A DNA stretch of 17,632 nucleotides from Conidiobolus incongruus B7586. Taxonomy: Eukaryota; Entomophthoromycota; Entomophthoromycetes; Entomophthorales; Conidiobolaceae. This document shows positions 1-8,879 of the stretch, piece by piece; within the stretch, counting starts at the first letter, position 1, and every line of letters begins with the position of its first letter. Made by a program: the position numbers and the translations under genes. The stretch covers positions 1-17,632 of the forward strand of contig JNEM01006975.1 in assembly GCA_000697335.1 (NCBI GenBank), read 5' to 3'. A model generated the notes under the pieces. The model searched no databases and was not told the origin of the DNA. It worked only from the letters and a program-made list of their open reading frames with translations.

Positions 1-66
1 TTTAATTTCCAATTTTTCAAACATATTATTAGTTTGAAATAAATAAATATATACAAAGTTAATAGG

Positions 67-70
<4 letters not shown>

Positions 71-109
<39 letters not shown>
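71..109. repeat. TA dinucleotide microsatellite
   Basis: Uninterrupted run of about 19 TA units directly before the left end of a mariner element. Mariner elements insert at TA, so the run is either the target site or was expanded from it. Positions 1-70 before it are A+T-rich with nothing recognisable. Confidence 0.9.
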
Positions 110-112
<3 letters not shown>

Positions 113-1267
113 TTTTTTTTGATTAAAAAATTAACTTTTTAAAACTGGTTGTTTAATTTAATCATGCTTAAACCAAATAATGATCATCAAAAGTTTTTTA
201 TTTTGGTATCAGTAAAACTTAACCATAAACCCTCTAAAATTATTTAAAATTTACAAGTAGCTTTTGATAATGAAGTATTATCTAAATCAACAATTTATTA
301 CTAGGTAAATAACTTTAAAGCTAAGAGAGAAACTATTCAAAACCTGTTAAAATCTAGAAAACTAACTTCAACTATCACTCTTTCAATTATAAATAGAGTG
401 AAAAAATATATTGAAAAGCACCTTTTTATTTCAGCTAGAGAATTATCTAAGCACTTTAATATTAGTCTTACAAGTATTTTATATATTTTAAAGTTTAAAC
501 TAAAATTAATAAATAAAAATGTAAAATAGATATCTTATAATTTAACTAAAGTTCAAAAAAAAGCTAGAGTAGCTATTGCTAAACAAAACCTATTGAAATA
601 TTACCAGAAGCTTAAATTTTACAGTGAATAATTACAATTGATGAATCTTAAATCTTTATGTATAATCCTTTACCAAAACACAAATCAAAATGCTGGATTA
701 AGTTAAATCAACCCCCTCTATAAATCCCTTTAAACATTTTGTTAATAAGCAAATGTTAATTATTGTAATAAATTATAATAGTATATGCTATTCTTATTTA
801 GTTCCTGAAGGAAAATCAATTAATAATAAACTATATATTGCTTTTTTAAATAAAAGTATTTCTAATTAGTGTTCTCAATATAATTTGAGAAAACCTATTA
901 TTTTGCATGATAATTGAAAAATACATAAATCTAAAGCTGTAAAAAACTTTCTAATTAAAAATAACTGGAAAGAACTACCACATCCAGTATATTCTTTTGA
1001 TTATAACTTATGTAATTATAATTACTTTAGGTAATTAAAAAACCAGCTTGCAAGAAAAAAAATTTTTGCAGGAAAATTTAATTGGTTTGTGAAACATTAA
1101 ATTTCAATCTTTAATAAAAAGAATTGTTTTTTAGGTATTAGAAGTTTGCTAAAAGTATAGCAAAAAGTTATTAATAATAAAAGAAACTATTAAATTTATG
1201 TTATATATTTATTTTTATATATTATATATTCAAATGTTTATTTATTTTTAATTGCAAAAAATTCCTA
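110..1267 (+). mobile_element. Decayed mariner-family DNA transposon, copy 1
   Basis: About 1.16 kb, slightly below the usual mariner length of near 1.3 kb. The ends are my estimate from imperfect inverted repeats: TAG followed by a T run and GATTAAAAA on the left, and TTTTTAATTGCAAAAAATT then CCTA on the right (ending near 1267). TA lies at each end, as expected for mariner insertion. The interior carries a transposase pseudogene (separate entry). It shares recognisable sequence with two more copies in the window, near 3190-3979 and from 16759 on. Family identity is firm from the protein; the exact ends are not. Confidence 0.85.
164..1195 (+). pseudogene. Mariner transposase pseudogene (DD34D type)
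   Basis: Cut-and-paste transposase, now dead. In order one can read an N-terminal helix-turn-helix like mariner (SARELSKHFNIS, near 430-470), the first catalytic block IDES (Asp codon 640-642), the second block LHDN (Asp codon 909-911), then LPHPVYSFDYNLCNY, which matches the mariner signature LPHPPYSPDL..CDY, and a C-terminal block like GIRSLPKRWQKV. The spacing from the second Asp to the third catalytic position is exactly 34 residues, the mariner value, but that third position is Asn (AAT, 1014-1016) instead of Asp. At least nine in-frame stops and two frame changes (near 625-640 and 715-735) break it. Stops at 649-651 (after IDES) and in the C-terminal KRWQ block replace tryptophans conserved in the family. 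Confidence 0.88.
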
Positions 1268-1828
1268 TTATTAAAAATACAGAGTAATATTTATATTTTT
1301 ACTAATAGTTTAATTAATATTTAATGAAATAAACTTAAATTAAATAATTAAAACTTATTATATTTATTGATAATATAAATTATTAAATGATAATATTATT
1401 TATTAATTAGCTAAAATATCAACCCTTAAATTTTACTTAAGGTAAGTGATAAATTTATAAGTTTTTAGTGATAAAAAAAATAAAACTTAATATATTTATC
1501 TTTAGCTTTTCTTTCTTTAAATTTGTAAGATATAGAATTAATTAACTTTTTATACTAAAAGGTAGTTAATTTTGTTTTATATTTCTTAAATATATTTTTA
1601 AAGTAAATTTAAATTTTTTATTAGGTGAAAAGTTTTAATAACTTTTTTTAACTAATTTTAAAGATATTTAATTATATTAAAGTTAAATGATTAAAAAATT
1701 ATTTTATAGTTATTATTTTATTATTTTTAGGTTATTTGGTAATAAAAGTTATAATATAAAAAAAGATATTATCTTATTAGAAAATAATATTAGATTTTAT
1801 TTAACTTATATTATTTCATATTTTTTTT
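1268..1828. other. Gene-free A+T-rich spacer
   Basis: Between the first mariner copy and the first solo LTR. All frames are dense with stops, and I see no repeat, RNA gene or conserved motif. Confidence 0.6.
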
Positions 1829-2237
1829 TAATTTGTAAGTATAGTGGTAGTTAAACTAATATAGTACAGAGGAAAACTTAATATAAAAGTAGTGTGGTGC
1901 AGAATGTGGTAATATAATGTGGCTGTAGTGTGCAAGTGTAAACAAAGTTTAATTAAGCTTTGAACTAGGATGAGTCACTGATATATTAAGATTTATATTA
2001 GGTAGTGCTAATATCCTACAATATTGACAAAATATAGTCTTAATCTTAGAAATAGTGTAAAAGTAAAAAATAGTAAGAATTGAGAGGAAAAAGAAGAGCC
2101 TAGTTTATTAGATAATTTAATGCTATTTATACAATTAATTTAACTATATAAGTATAAATTAATCATATAATTTATAGTTAATTGGATTATATGAAAGTGT
2201 ATATAAGAATTTAGAGAACTAGTCTCTTAACACAATT
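1829..2237 (-). mobile_element. Solo LTR, copy A, with target-site duplication
   Basis: LTR-retrotransposon fossil read on the minus strand, LTR body 1834-2232 (about 399 bp). Flanking 5-bp duplications are 1829-1833 and 2233-2237, matching at four of five bases. The body is about 80% identical by eye to the LTR at 4338-4720. Ends are of the TG...CA type. No internal retroelement region (gag, reverse transcriptase, integrase) is adjacent, so this is a solo LTR left by LTR-LTR recombination. Inside are a TATA-like stretch and an AP-1/Gcn4-type TGAGTCA at 1971-1977. The superfamily (Ty1/copia or Ty3/gypsy) cannot be told from the LTR alone. Old, judging by divergence from its sister copy. Confidence 0.82.
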
Positions 2238-3189
2238 TATTTTTAAAATACTTAAATTTATCTCAATATTAATTCCCCTATTAATATTACAAGGATATCT
2301 TATATTTAAAAATAATATATATTTTTAAATAATAATTAACTTATTATTATATTTTAAAGTAAAATTAACATAATAGTTACAAAGTAGTTCTATATTTTTT
2401 TTAAAGTATTTAGCTTTTTTATCAAATTTATTAAAATATATTTTTGTTTTATTAAATTAAATAACTTTATTCTAATTAGTTTTAGTTTAATATTAGTAAT
2501 GACATTTAAACTCTGATTTAATTTTATAATGGGATTTTTTTAATTAAAGGTATTTTTTCTTAAGATATAAGTAATATTTATATTAATATAAAATATATAT
2601 AATAATATTAGTGTTAATTAATATTCTTGTTTAATCTTATAATTCTTATTATATTTTTATAATAATATTATATTTACCTATATTAATTAACTTATAGATA
2701 TATTTCTTATCATATTTATTTATAATTTTAACATACTTAAATTTAAATATGTTTTTATTGTTATTTTTAATAACTTTAACTATAGTAAATTAGTTAACAC
2801 TAGTAATTCTAATAATATTATAAGTTGATTTATTTTTTATATAAAATTAATTAATATATAAATAAATTTTTTTAGAGAGGGATTTAGATATAATAATACT
2901 AATAAAAATATTTAATATATTTGTAAAATATTATATAAAATAATAACAAAAGAATATGGTTATATATTATTAAATATATCCCTTTATCTCAAAAAATCTA
3001 TAAATTTATGAGTTATCTTAGTTAAATATTAAAGGTTAATATTTTTACTAATAAATTACTAAGTATATTTAAATATATTTATTTATCAAATAATATATCT
3101 TAATTATATATTATAGTTTCAAATATTCTAATATAAACAATTATTTTAGTTATTAATTAAAAAATATATATTTTTGATTTTATGACTTA
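2238..3189. other. A+T-rich spacer between solo LTR and mariner copy 2
   Basis: No coding signal. It holds one possible small inverted-repeat element at 2864-2999 (separate entry). The missing 5' part of mariner copy 2 should lie at about 2820-3190, but I could not align it convincingly with copy 1. Confidence 0.5.
2864..2999. repeat. Possible MITE-like inverted repeat
   Basis: About 136 bp bounded by imperfect inverted arms of about 34 nt (2864-2897 and 2966-2999) that share an AGGGAT core and a T-run/A-run edge. The size and layout would suit a non-autonomous inverted-repeat element, but in such A+T-rich DNA a chance palindrome is possible, and no clear target duplication is seen. Confidence 0.25.
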
Positions 3190-3979
3190 CTTTTATAAGT
3201 TAATATATATATATTTAAGTTTAAACTTGAATTAATTAATAAAAATATAAAATAAATACCTTATAATATAACAAAAGTTTAAAAAGAAATTAAAGTAATT
3301 ATAGTTAATTTAAACTTATTAAAATATAACTAAGGATATAAATTTTTATAATAAATATATGTAATTAATAGATCTTAAATTTTTTTATATAATCTTTAAA
3401 AATAAAACAAAATATTAAGTTTAAATAAATCCTTTTTATAAATTCTAATAAATGAATATTTTAAATATAAACAAATTTTAATTATGATAATAAATTATAA
3501 TAGTATATAGTTTTTTTATTTAATATTTAAAAAAAATCAATTAATAAAAATTATAAATAATTTAATAAAATAATTCTTAAATGATATATATCTAAAATAA
3601 ATTACAAATACCTATTATTTGACATAATAATTATAAAATATAAAAAGTTAAAGCTATAAAAGATTTTTGATATAAAAAACCACACAATGTTATTATATTT
3701 AATATATTTACTTTTATTATAACATATATAATTATAATTTTTTAAAAAATTGAAAAATTAGTTTATAGGAAAGAAATTGCTTTAACTAAATTAAATTAGT
3801 TAGTAAAATATTTAATTTTAGTCCTTAATAAAAAAACAATGTTTTAAATATTAAAAGCTTACCAAAAGTATAGAAAAAAATTGTTAATAATAATAGAGAA
3901 TATTAATTTTAAATTATTTTTTAAAATTTATATATTATTTATTAATTAGTTTATTTAATTTTAATTTTAAAATTTTGTA
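3190..3979 (+). mobile_element. Mariner copy 2, older 5'-incomplete fragment
   Basis: Collinear with the C-terminal two thirds of copy 1. Recognisable anchors are the stretch starting AAGTTTAAACT (near 3215), the IDES region (near 3365), the segment CCTATTATTTGACATAATAA (3611-3630), equivalent to the LHDN block of copy 1, and the end near 3979 resembling the right terminal repeat of copy 1. It is much more decayed than copy 1: nearly every G or C of copy 1 is A or T here, and no readable protein remains. The 5' third is missing or unrecognisable. It lies between two solo LTRs. Confidence 0.75.
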
Positions 3980-4332
3980 ATTATTTAATTATTACATTAA
4001 TAATTATAAATAAGGGTTTTTTAAATTAAAATTACTTATATCAAAAATATAAAAATTAGGAATAATAGAGTATTTTTAATGTTGAAAATATTAAACAAAT
4101 AGATTTTTCCTCTATGGATTTTTAAAATCATATAAATAATATCATAAAAAAATTAGAAATATTAAAATATTTATATTTTCCATTTGAAAAAGGATAATTC
4201 ATTTAATATATTATGGAAAAAATTATTCTAATAAAAAAATAAAATGATATATATATTCGATTGATATTTAGATATTATGATAATAATATTTTAATCTTAA
4301 GCTAAGTATATTTTAATATAGTTTTATTGAAA
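3980..4332. other. Gene-free A+T-rich spacer
   Basis: Nothing recognisable apart from a weak inverted pair TTTTCCA/TGGAAAA near 4175-4220, which may be chance. Confidence 0.5.
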
Positions 4333-4725
4333 GAAATTATTAAGAGACTAATTCTCTATATTTTTATATTAACTTTTATATAATTTAATTAACTATAAAT
4401 TATATAATTAATTTATACTTTTATAATTAATTTAATTATATAAATAATATTAAATAATCTAATAAACAAAGTTTTTTTCTCTCTCAATTCTTACTATTTC
4501 TTATTTTTATATTATTTCTAAAACTGAAACTATATTCTATTTATATTATAGTGTATTAGCATTACTTAATATCAATCTTCATATATCAGTGACTCATCTC
4601 AGTTTGAAGCTTAATTAAACTTTGTTTATCTTCCCATATTATATTATCACATTCTATGCTACACTACTTTTATATTAAGTTTTCCTCTACACTATCAGTG
4701 ATTTTATCTTTATTCTTACAGAAAT
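4333..4725 (+). mobile_element. Solo LTR, copy B, with perfect 5-bp target-site duplication
   Basis: LTR-retrotransposon fossil on the plus strand, LTR body 4338-4720 (383 bp), flanked by the exact duplication GAAAT (4333-4337 and 4721-4725). The body aligns end to end with copy A in inverted orientation, and homology stops at the duplications on both sides. That marks two independent insertions of one family rather than the arms of a single inverted-repeat element. It carries TGACTCA at 4590-4596, at the same place in the LTR as in copy A. No internal retroelement region flanks it. It appears more decayed in base composition than copy A. Confidence 0.85.
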
Positions 4726-5058
4726 ATAAATACAAACTAACAAGTTTATAAATTTAAAAAATATCTAAAAAATTATTTCAATATTTCTATTATATTGAGC
4801 TTTATTACCTAAACTAATTATACTAAATTATTTCTTTTTTTAACAATTTACTTTTATTGACTAAAATACTCTTTGTAAAATTATTATGTTTTAATAGTTT
4901 TAATTCATCTTGAAGCAATGGGAAACTATTTATTAAAAAATACAAAGAAAGGTTTGATTAGTTTGGATTTTGTTCATATTAAAATACTATTAGTACTGGA
5001 TAAATTTTGTTCAATCATACAGTGATAATCAAAAAATTAATTAATATCTCTGTGAAAT
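4726..5058. other. Spacer downstream of the tryptophan synthase gene
   Basis: A+T-rich with no gene or repeat recognised. It should hold the 3' end of the tryptophan synthase transcript. Confidence 0.5.
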
Positions 5059-5064
5059 TTTATT
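5059..5064 (-). terminator. Polyadenylation signal of the tryptophan synthase gene
   Basis: AATAAA on the minus strand, 21 bases past the stop codon (5086-5088). Canonical hexamer at a plausible distance, though such hexamers are frequent by chance in this composition. Confidence 0.45.
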
Positions 5065-5085
5065 GTAATAATACATTAATAAAAT

Positions 5086-7373
5086 TTAGTGTTTTTTGAG
5101 ATTTGTTTTAATCACTTCATCCCCATCTAAAAATCTTAAATCCCAGCCTATCTTGGGACCAAGTTTGGGCAACCATTCAGCTACCGATTGGACATCCTTA
5201 TCACCTCGTCCAGAGAGACAAATAAGGACCTTTTCATCCTTGGGACGAGTTCTTGCATATTCAATAGCAGCATACACTGCGTGAGATGATTCTAAAGCGG
5301 GGATGATGCCTTCATATTGAGAAAGGAGTCTGAATCCTTGAAGAGCATCAGCATCACTGGCAGTAATGTATTGAGCTCTGTTAATATCCTTAAGATAGGA
5401 ATGTTCTGGGCCAACACCAGGATAATCGAGACCAGCACTAATAGAGTGAGTAGCAGTAATTTGGCCCTTCTTATCTTGTAAGAGATATGTTCTGGCTCCA
5501 TGGAATACACCAGGTGTTCCTCGATTCAAAGTCGCAGAGTGATGATCAGTATCAACACCATTACCAGCAGCTTCAACACCAAATAATTTAACTTCTGGGT
5601 CAGGAACAAATGGGTGAAACATACCAATAGCATTGGAACCTCCGCCAACACAAGCGAATACAGCGTTGGGAAGAGAATTAGTCTGTTCTAACATCTGTTT
5701 ACGAGATTCACGGCCAATTACGGATTGGAAGTCACGAACCATTAGAGGGAAGGGGTGGGGTCCAATGGCAGAGCCAATTAAATAGTGAGTTGTATTAACA
5801 TTTGTAACCCAGTCTCTCATTGCTTCGTTAACGGCATCCTTGAGAGTGGCACTTCCTGAATGAACGGGTACAACTTCGGCTCCCAATAATTTGATTCTGA
5901 AAACGTTTAAAGCTTGGCGGCGCATATCTTCGGCTCCCATATAAACAACACATTGTAATCCAAAGTGAGCACAGACAGTTGCAGTGGCGACACCATGTTG
6001 ACCTGCACCAGTTTCAGCAATAATCCTAGTTTTTCCTAATCTTCTTGCTAATAAGATTTGGCCCAAAGCATTATTAATTTTATGAGAACCAGTATGGTTC
6101 AAATCTTCTCTCTTGAGCCAGATTTCGGCACCCCCAGTATATTCAGTAAGCCTTTTAGCTTGGTGTAAAGATGAAGGTCTAGAGATAAATGGATAATATT
6201 GCTCAAATTCTTGAATGAAAGTGGGGTCATCCTTCAGTGCTAAATATGTACTTTCAATTTCCTCGAGGCATCCGATTAAAGTTTCAGAGACATATCTACC
6301 ACCGAAATCTCCAAATCGAGGATTTATTTGGGTAGAAGCAACGCCATTACTAGTATCAACAGCATAGCCGTTAGAATTGATATTACGAGTAAGGCTGGAA
6401 TTGGAAGAATTCTTTCCACTTAATCTGCTGGCAAACTCTTCAATCTTTTGTACTCTTTCTTCGGCATTGTCATAAGCCATCAATTCTTTAATAAGGCGTG
6501 ATCCAATCACGACACCATCTGCAATTCGCTCAATTTGAAGGAAATGATCTCTCGTGCTAACACCAAACCCAACTGCTAAGGGAAGGTCTGAACCAGAAGC
6601 TTTTACATTAGCTCTTACTCTAGAAAGATACTTTTCGAGATCAGCAGCTACTTCATCATTAGTTCCAGTGACGCCCAATCGTGAAACTATATACAAGAAA
6701 CTATCGGCAATTTTAGAGTGTTCTTGGATACGAATATCTGAAGTTGAAGGGGTAATCAATGGAATATAAGATAATTCATATTGACGACAATGACTAATAA
6801 AGGATCCTGCTTCTTCGGGTGGAAGGTCTACAATGATAAAGCCATTTACACCATATTCCTTTGATTTTTTGATAGCTAATTCTTCACCGTATTGGTAAAA
6901 GGTATTGTAGTATCCCATAAAGACGACAGGTGCTTTGAGTCCGCGTTGACGTGCTTCTGCAACGAAAGACCAGCATCGCTCTAGATCCACGTCATACTTA
7001 AGAGCTTCCTAAAGTCTATTGTGAGAAATATGTAATAAAACGGAGTATCAATAACACTTACAAAACTAGATTCTTGAATGACAGGTCCGTCGGCAGTTGG
7101 ATCAGTAAAAGGAATTCCTAATTTACTATTAGTTGCTGTTGGTATAGACAAGAAAGATTGTTACTTACCTAGTTCAATAATATCTACACCACCTCTTTCA
7201 AGTGCCAGCATAATATTAACAGTTTCGTCAGGATGGGGGTGGCCACCAGTGATGAAGCCAAGGAAAGCAGCTTTATCTAAATATCAATCAATAAAAATTC
7301 AAATAATTAATAAGTTATGTAGAATACCTTGATTTCTTTTATTTTCAAAAGTCTGTCTTAATAGTTGCGACAT
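5086..7373 (-). CDS. TRP5: Bifunctional tryptophan synthase (alpha-beta fusion), four exons
   Basis: Catalyses the last two steps of tryptophan synthesis: the alpha domain cleaves indole-3-glycerol phosphate to indole, and the beta domain condenses indole with serine using PLP. Exons run 7373-7328, 7276-7169, 7117-7062 and 7008-5086, joining in frame to 710 residues, close to the 707 of yeast Trp5. Alpha domain about residues 1-266: catalytic Glu50 in DIIELG, Asp61 in PTADGP, phosphate-binding GFGVST (217-222) and GVVIGSR (235-241). A Ser/Asn-rich linker covers about 267-298. Beta domain about 299-710: PLP lysine Lys380 in [10 protein letters not shown], catalytic Glu402 in ETGAGQHG, phosphate loop GGGSNA (525-530), and SGRGDKD (669-675) near the pyridine ring. 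All key residues are present and there is no internal stop. The start is the ATG opening MSQLLRQTF; it begins exon 1 and matches the family's N-terminus in length. The cytosolic location is a family expectation. It is single-copy here, with no other tryptophan gene in the window. Confidence 0.97.
7009..7061 (-). other. Tryptophan synthase intron 3 (53 nt)
   Basis: GTAAGT donor and TTTAG acceptor, phase 0. Using the earlier AATAG instead would give a stop after a few codons, so the TTTAG site is chosen; it yields IQESSF followed by EALKYD. Confidence 0.92.
7118..7168 (-). other. Tryptophan synthase intron 2 (51 nt)
   Basis: GTAAGT donor and TTAG acceptor, phase 1, with a CTAAT branch-point-like motif near the 3' end. 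Splicing rebuilds the conserved ELG-IPF junction just after the catalytic glutamate. Confidence 0.92.
7277..7327 (-). other. Tryptophan synthase intron 1 (51 nt)
   Basis: GTATTC donor and TTTAG acceptor, phase 1. Removing it joins codon Asn14-Gln15 to Asp16 in frame; unspliced, the frame does not continue into the alpha domain. Confidence 0.9.
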
Positions 7374-7437
7374 TCTAAATGTCAATTAAGTATGTTTTTA
7401 ATGATTATTTAAATAATTATTAATATGAAATAATAGG

Positions 7438-7464
7438 GATGAAGTGCTCTTTAAATACTTCATC
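7438..7464. promoter_or_regulatory. Perfect inverted repeat around a TATA-like box upstream of tryptophan synthase
   Basis: GATGAAGT (7438-7445) and ACTTCATC (7457-7464) are perfect 8-bp inverted arms with an 11-base gap, 65 bases upstream of the start codon. The gap contains, on the minus strand, the TATA-like TATTTAAA (7457-7450). The position suits a core promoter with a palindromic regulatory site, but the function is inference. Confidence 0.4.
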
Positions 7465-7513
7465 ATCTCAAGTCATTTTCAATAAATGATCCTTTCAATC
7501 ATAAGACCCGTAT

Positions 7514-7568
7514 AAATTTCCCTATTTAGTAATTTCACCGATTTCATGAAATTCAAATAGGGTAATTT
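7514..7568. promoter_or_regulatory. Long hairpin-forming inverted repeat upstream of tryptophan synthase
   Basis: Outer arms 7514-7527 and 7555-7568 pair at 13 of 14 positions around a CCCTATTT core. Inner arms AATTTC (7531-7536) and GAAATT (7548-7553) pair perfectly, leaving an 11-base loop. It lies about 140 bases upstream of the start codon. Possible regulatory palindrome, transcript leader structure, or a small repeat element; I cannot tell which. Confidence 0.45.
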
Positions 7569-7970
7569 TATAGAAGCTGAGTATTTGAATAAATGGTTAA
7601 ATTCGCACTATTTTCCCAATTTTCATCTCAATATTGGATAATAGTAGTTTCATCAAGTTATAAATGTTCTTTATATTAACTCAAGTAAATCTTTCAATGT
7701 TCGGCTCCGCTTTGTTATATTTCTTTGTTACTATTTAAGTATATTTCAATTGGTTTATCTATTTATAGAAAGCATAAAGTTTATAATGGACTATATCTCA
7801 TATTATAATATTGTATTTTCTTTGTTAGAGGAATGGATATCAAAAATATTTAATTTTATTCTTTATTTTAAAGGTATATTTATTATAACGATTTTATAAA
7901 TTCCTATTATTATTGAATTGATCTATTTTGAGCAATTTTGGAAATTTTCATCCAAAAATCAATAAATCAA

Positions 7971-8006
<36 letters not shown>

Positions 8007-8370
8007 ATTTTAAGATAAAAAAACTGAATTTAATAGGGATATTAATTGAATTTCAATTTTGAAATTTACTATAATACGAAAGAAAGGATTATCATATGTT
8101 ATTCAGAATTATATCATTTGGCTAGTATTACCAAAATCACCAAGTAAATGGTTAAAATATTTTTTCTATTAATATATCACTTTTAACATTATTTTACTCA
8201 TTAATATATACACTGATTCTGATTATTGCAATATATTCTGTTACAATTATTTGCTTATATTTCTAATTTAAACAATGGAGCAGCATTAATACATCATTTT
8301 TACATGTGTGAATGAGCATGATAAATCAATTAATACAATTCAATACATGATGATACATTAAATACAATAA
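7569..8370. other. Intergenic, no gene seen
   Basis: Upstream flank of tryptophan synthase with moderately A+T-rich sequence. Apart from an ATT microsatellite (7971-8003), no coding signal or known motif is visible. Confidence 0.5.
7971..8003. repeat. ATT trinucleotide microsatellite
   Basis: Eleven uninterrupted ATT units. A shorter AAT run sits near 9345-9362. Confidence 0.95.
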
Positions 8371-8616
8371 ATGAAATATTCATTAAAATCATTGAACTCA
8401 TATTCGTTGTTTTCCCAATTTCATTCTCATCCAAATAAGGAAGTGGCTAATCCAAATAGCCAATTGCAGTAAGTTAACGTGATCACTTTTCGCAAATATC
8501 ATGATGCAATGTCAACCAATTATACACAGTATCATGATATAAGATCTTTGAATCTGAAAGTTCATCAAATTATACCTTGGCTTCTAAAATATAATCATAA
8601 AGTTATTAAAGCTTAG
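8371..8616 (+). other. Doubtful small spliced reading frame, 56 residues
   Basis: ATG at 8371 opens 32 codons plus two bases (MKYSLKSLNSYSLFSQ...) up to a strong GTAAGT donor at 8469. Joining to the AG at 8542-8543 continues in frame for 24 more codons to TAG at 8614-8616. The stretch is less A+T-rich than its flanks. The 75-nt intron is longer than those of the neighbouring gene, and a nearer AG (8528-8529) would give a quick stop. The product is unrecognised. It could be a small gene, a gene relic or chance. Confidence 0.15.
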
Positions 8617-8659
8617 TAAATTTTATTTATATATATTATATAAGCAATTTAAAATCTTT

Positions 8660-8850
8660 TAAGAACTGCTTTTTCAACTTAACCACTCTAGCAATCTGAT
8701 GCAATTGGATTACTAGGTGGTGAGATTATTGATAAATTGCCAGTGCTCACCAATACACCCTAGCAAGAATGTTTAGGAAGGGGTTGACTAATGTTACATC
8801 TAACCAGAATTCTGTGGTGAACTCACTATGTGAACTCCGCCAAACCTAAT
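8660..8850. other. Unassigned patch of higher G+C with a hairpin and a short direct repeat
   Basis: Visibly richer in G and C than the surrounding 2 kb. It contains a hairpin at 8713-8763: TGGTGAG (8718-8724) pairs with CTCACCA (8746-8752), and CTAGG (8713-8717) pairs with CCTAG (8759-8763). GTGAACTC is repeated at 8817-8824 and 8830-8837. Stretches of 35-70 codons with few stops occur on both strands, no more than expected at this composition, so no gene is called. Possible old gene relic or structured RNA. Confidence 0.3.
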
Positions 8851-8879
8851 TGATTGTTTATAAATTGATGATATGAATA

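Noticed and set aside
164-1195. Recoded stop codons (TGA or TAG as tryptophan) instead of pseudogenes
   Set aside because: TAA stops and frame changes occur in the same relics, and the intact tryptophan synthase and receptor genes use ordinary TGG tryptophans and normal stops. Decay explains it.
1829-4725. One large transposon with 400-bp terminal inverted repeats enclosing mariner copy 2
   Set aside because: Each arm has its own 5-bp target duplication and TG...CA-type borders, which fits two separate solo LTRs better.
5292-5510. Open frame on the minus strand, 72 codons, within the tryptophan synthase gene
   Set aside because: Overlaps the conserved beta domain in another frame, and its text is low-information hydrophobic residues. 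It is a shadow of the real gene, like the plus-strand frames at 5096-5284, 6554-6769 and 7078-7332.
8490-8545. Two copies of the palindrome ATCATGAT about 35 bp apart
   Set aside because: Short, A+T-rich and frequent by chance; no gene context to support an operator.
8641-8720. tRNA-like A-box on the minus strand (GCTAGAGTGGTTAAG)
   Set aside because: No matching B-box (GGTTCGAATCC-like) and no cloverleaf stems. A tRNA or tRNA-derived SINE is not supported.
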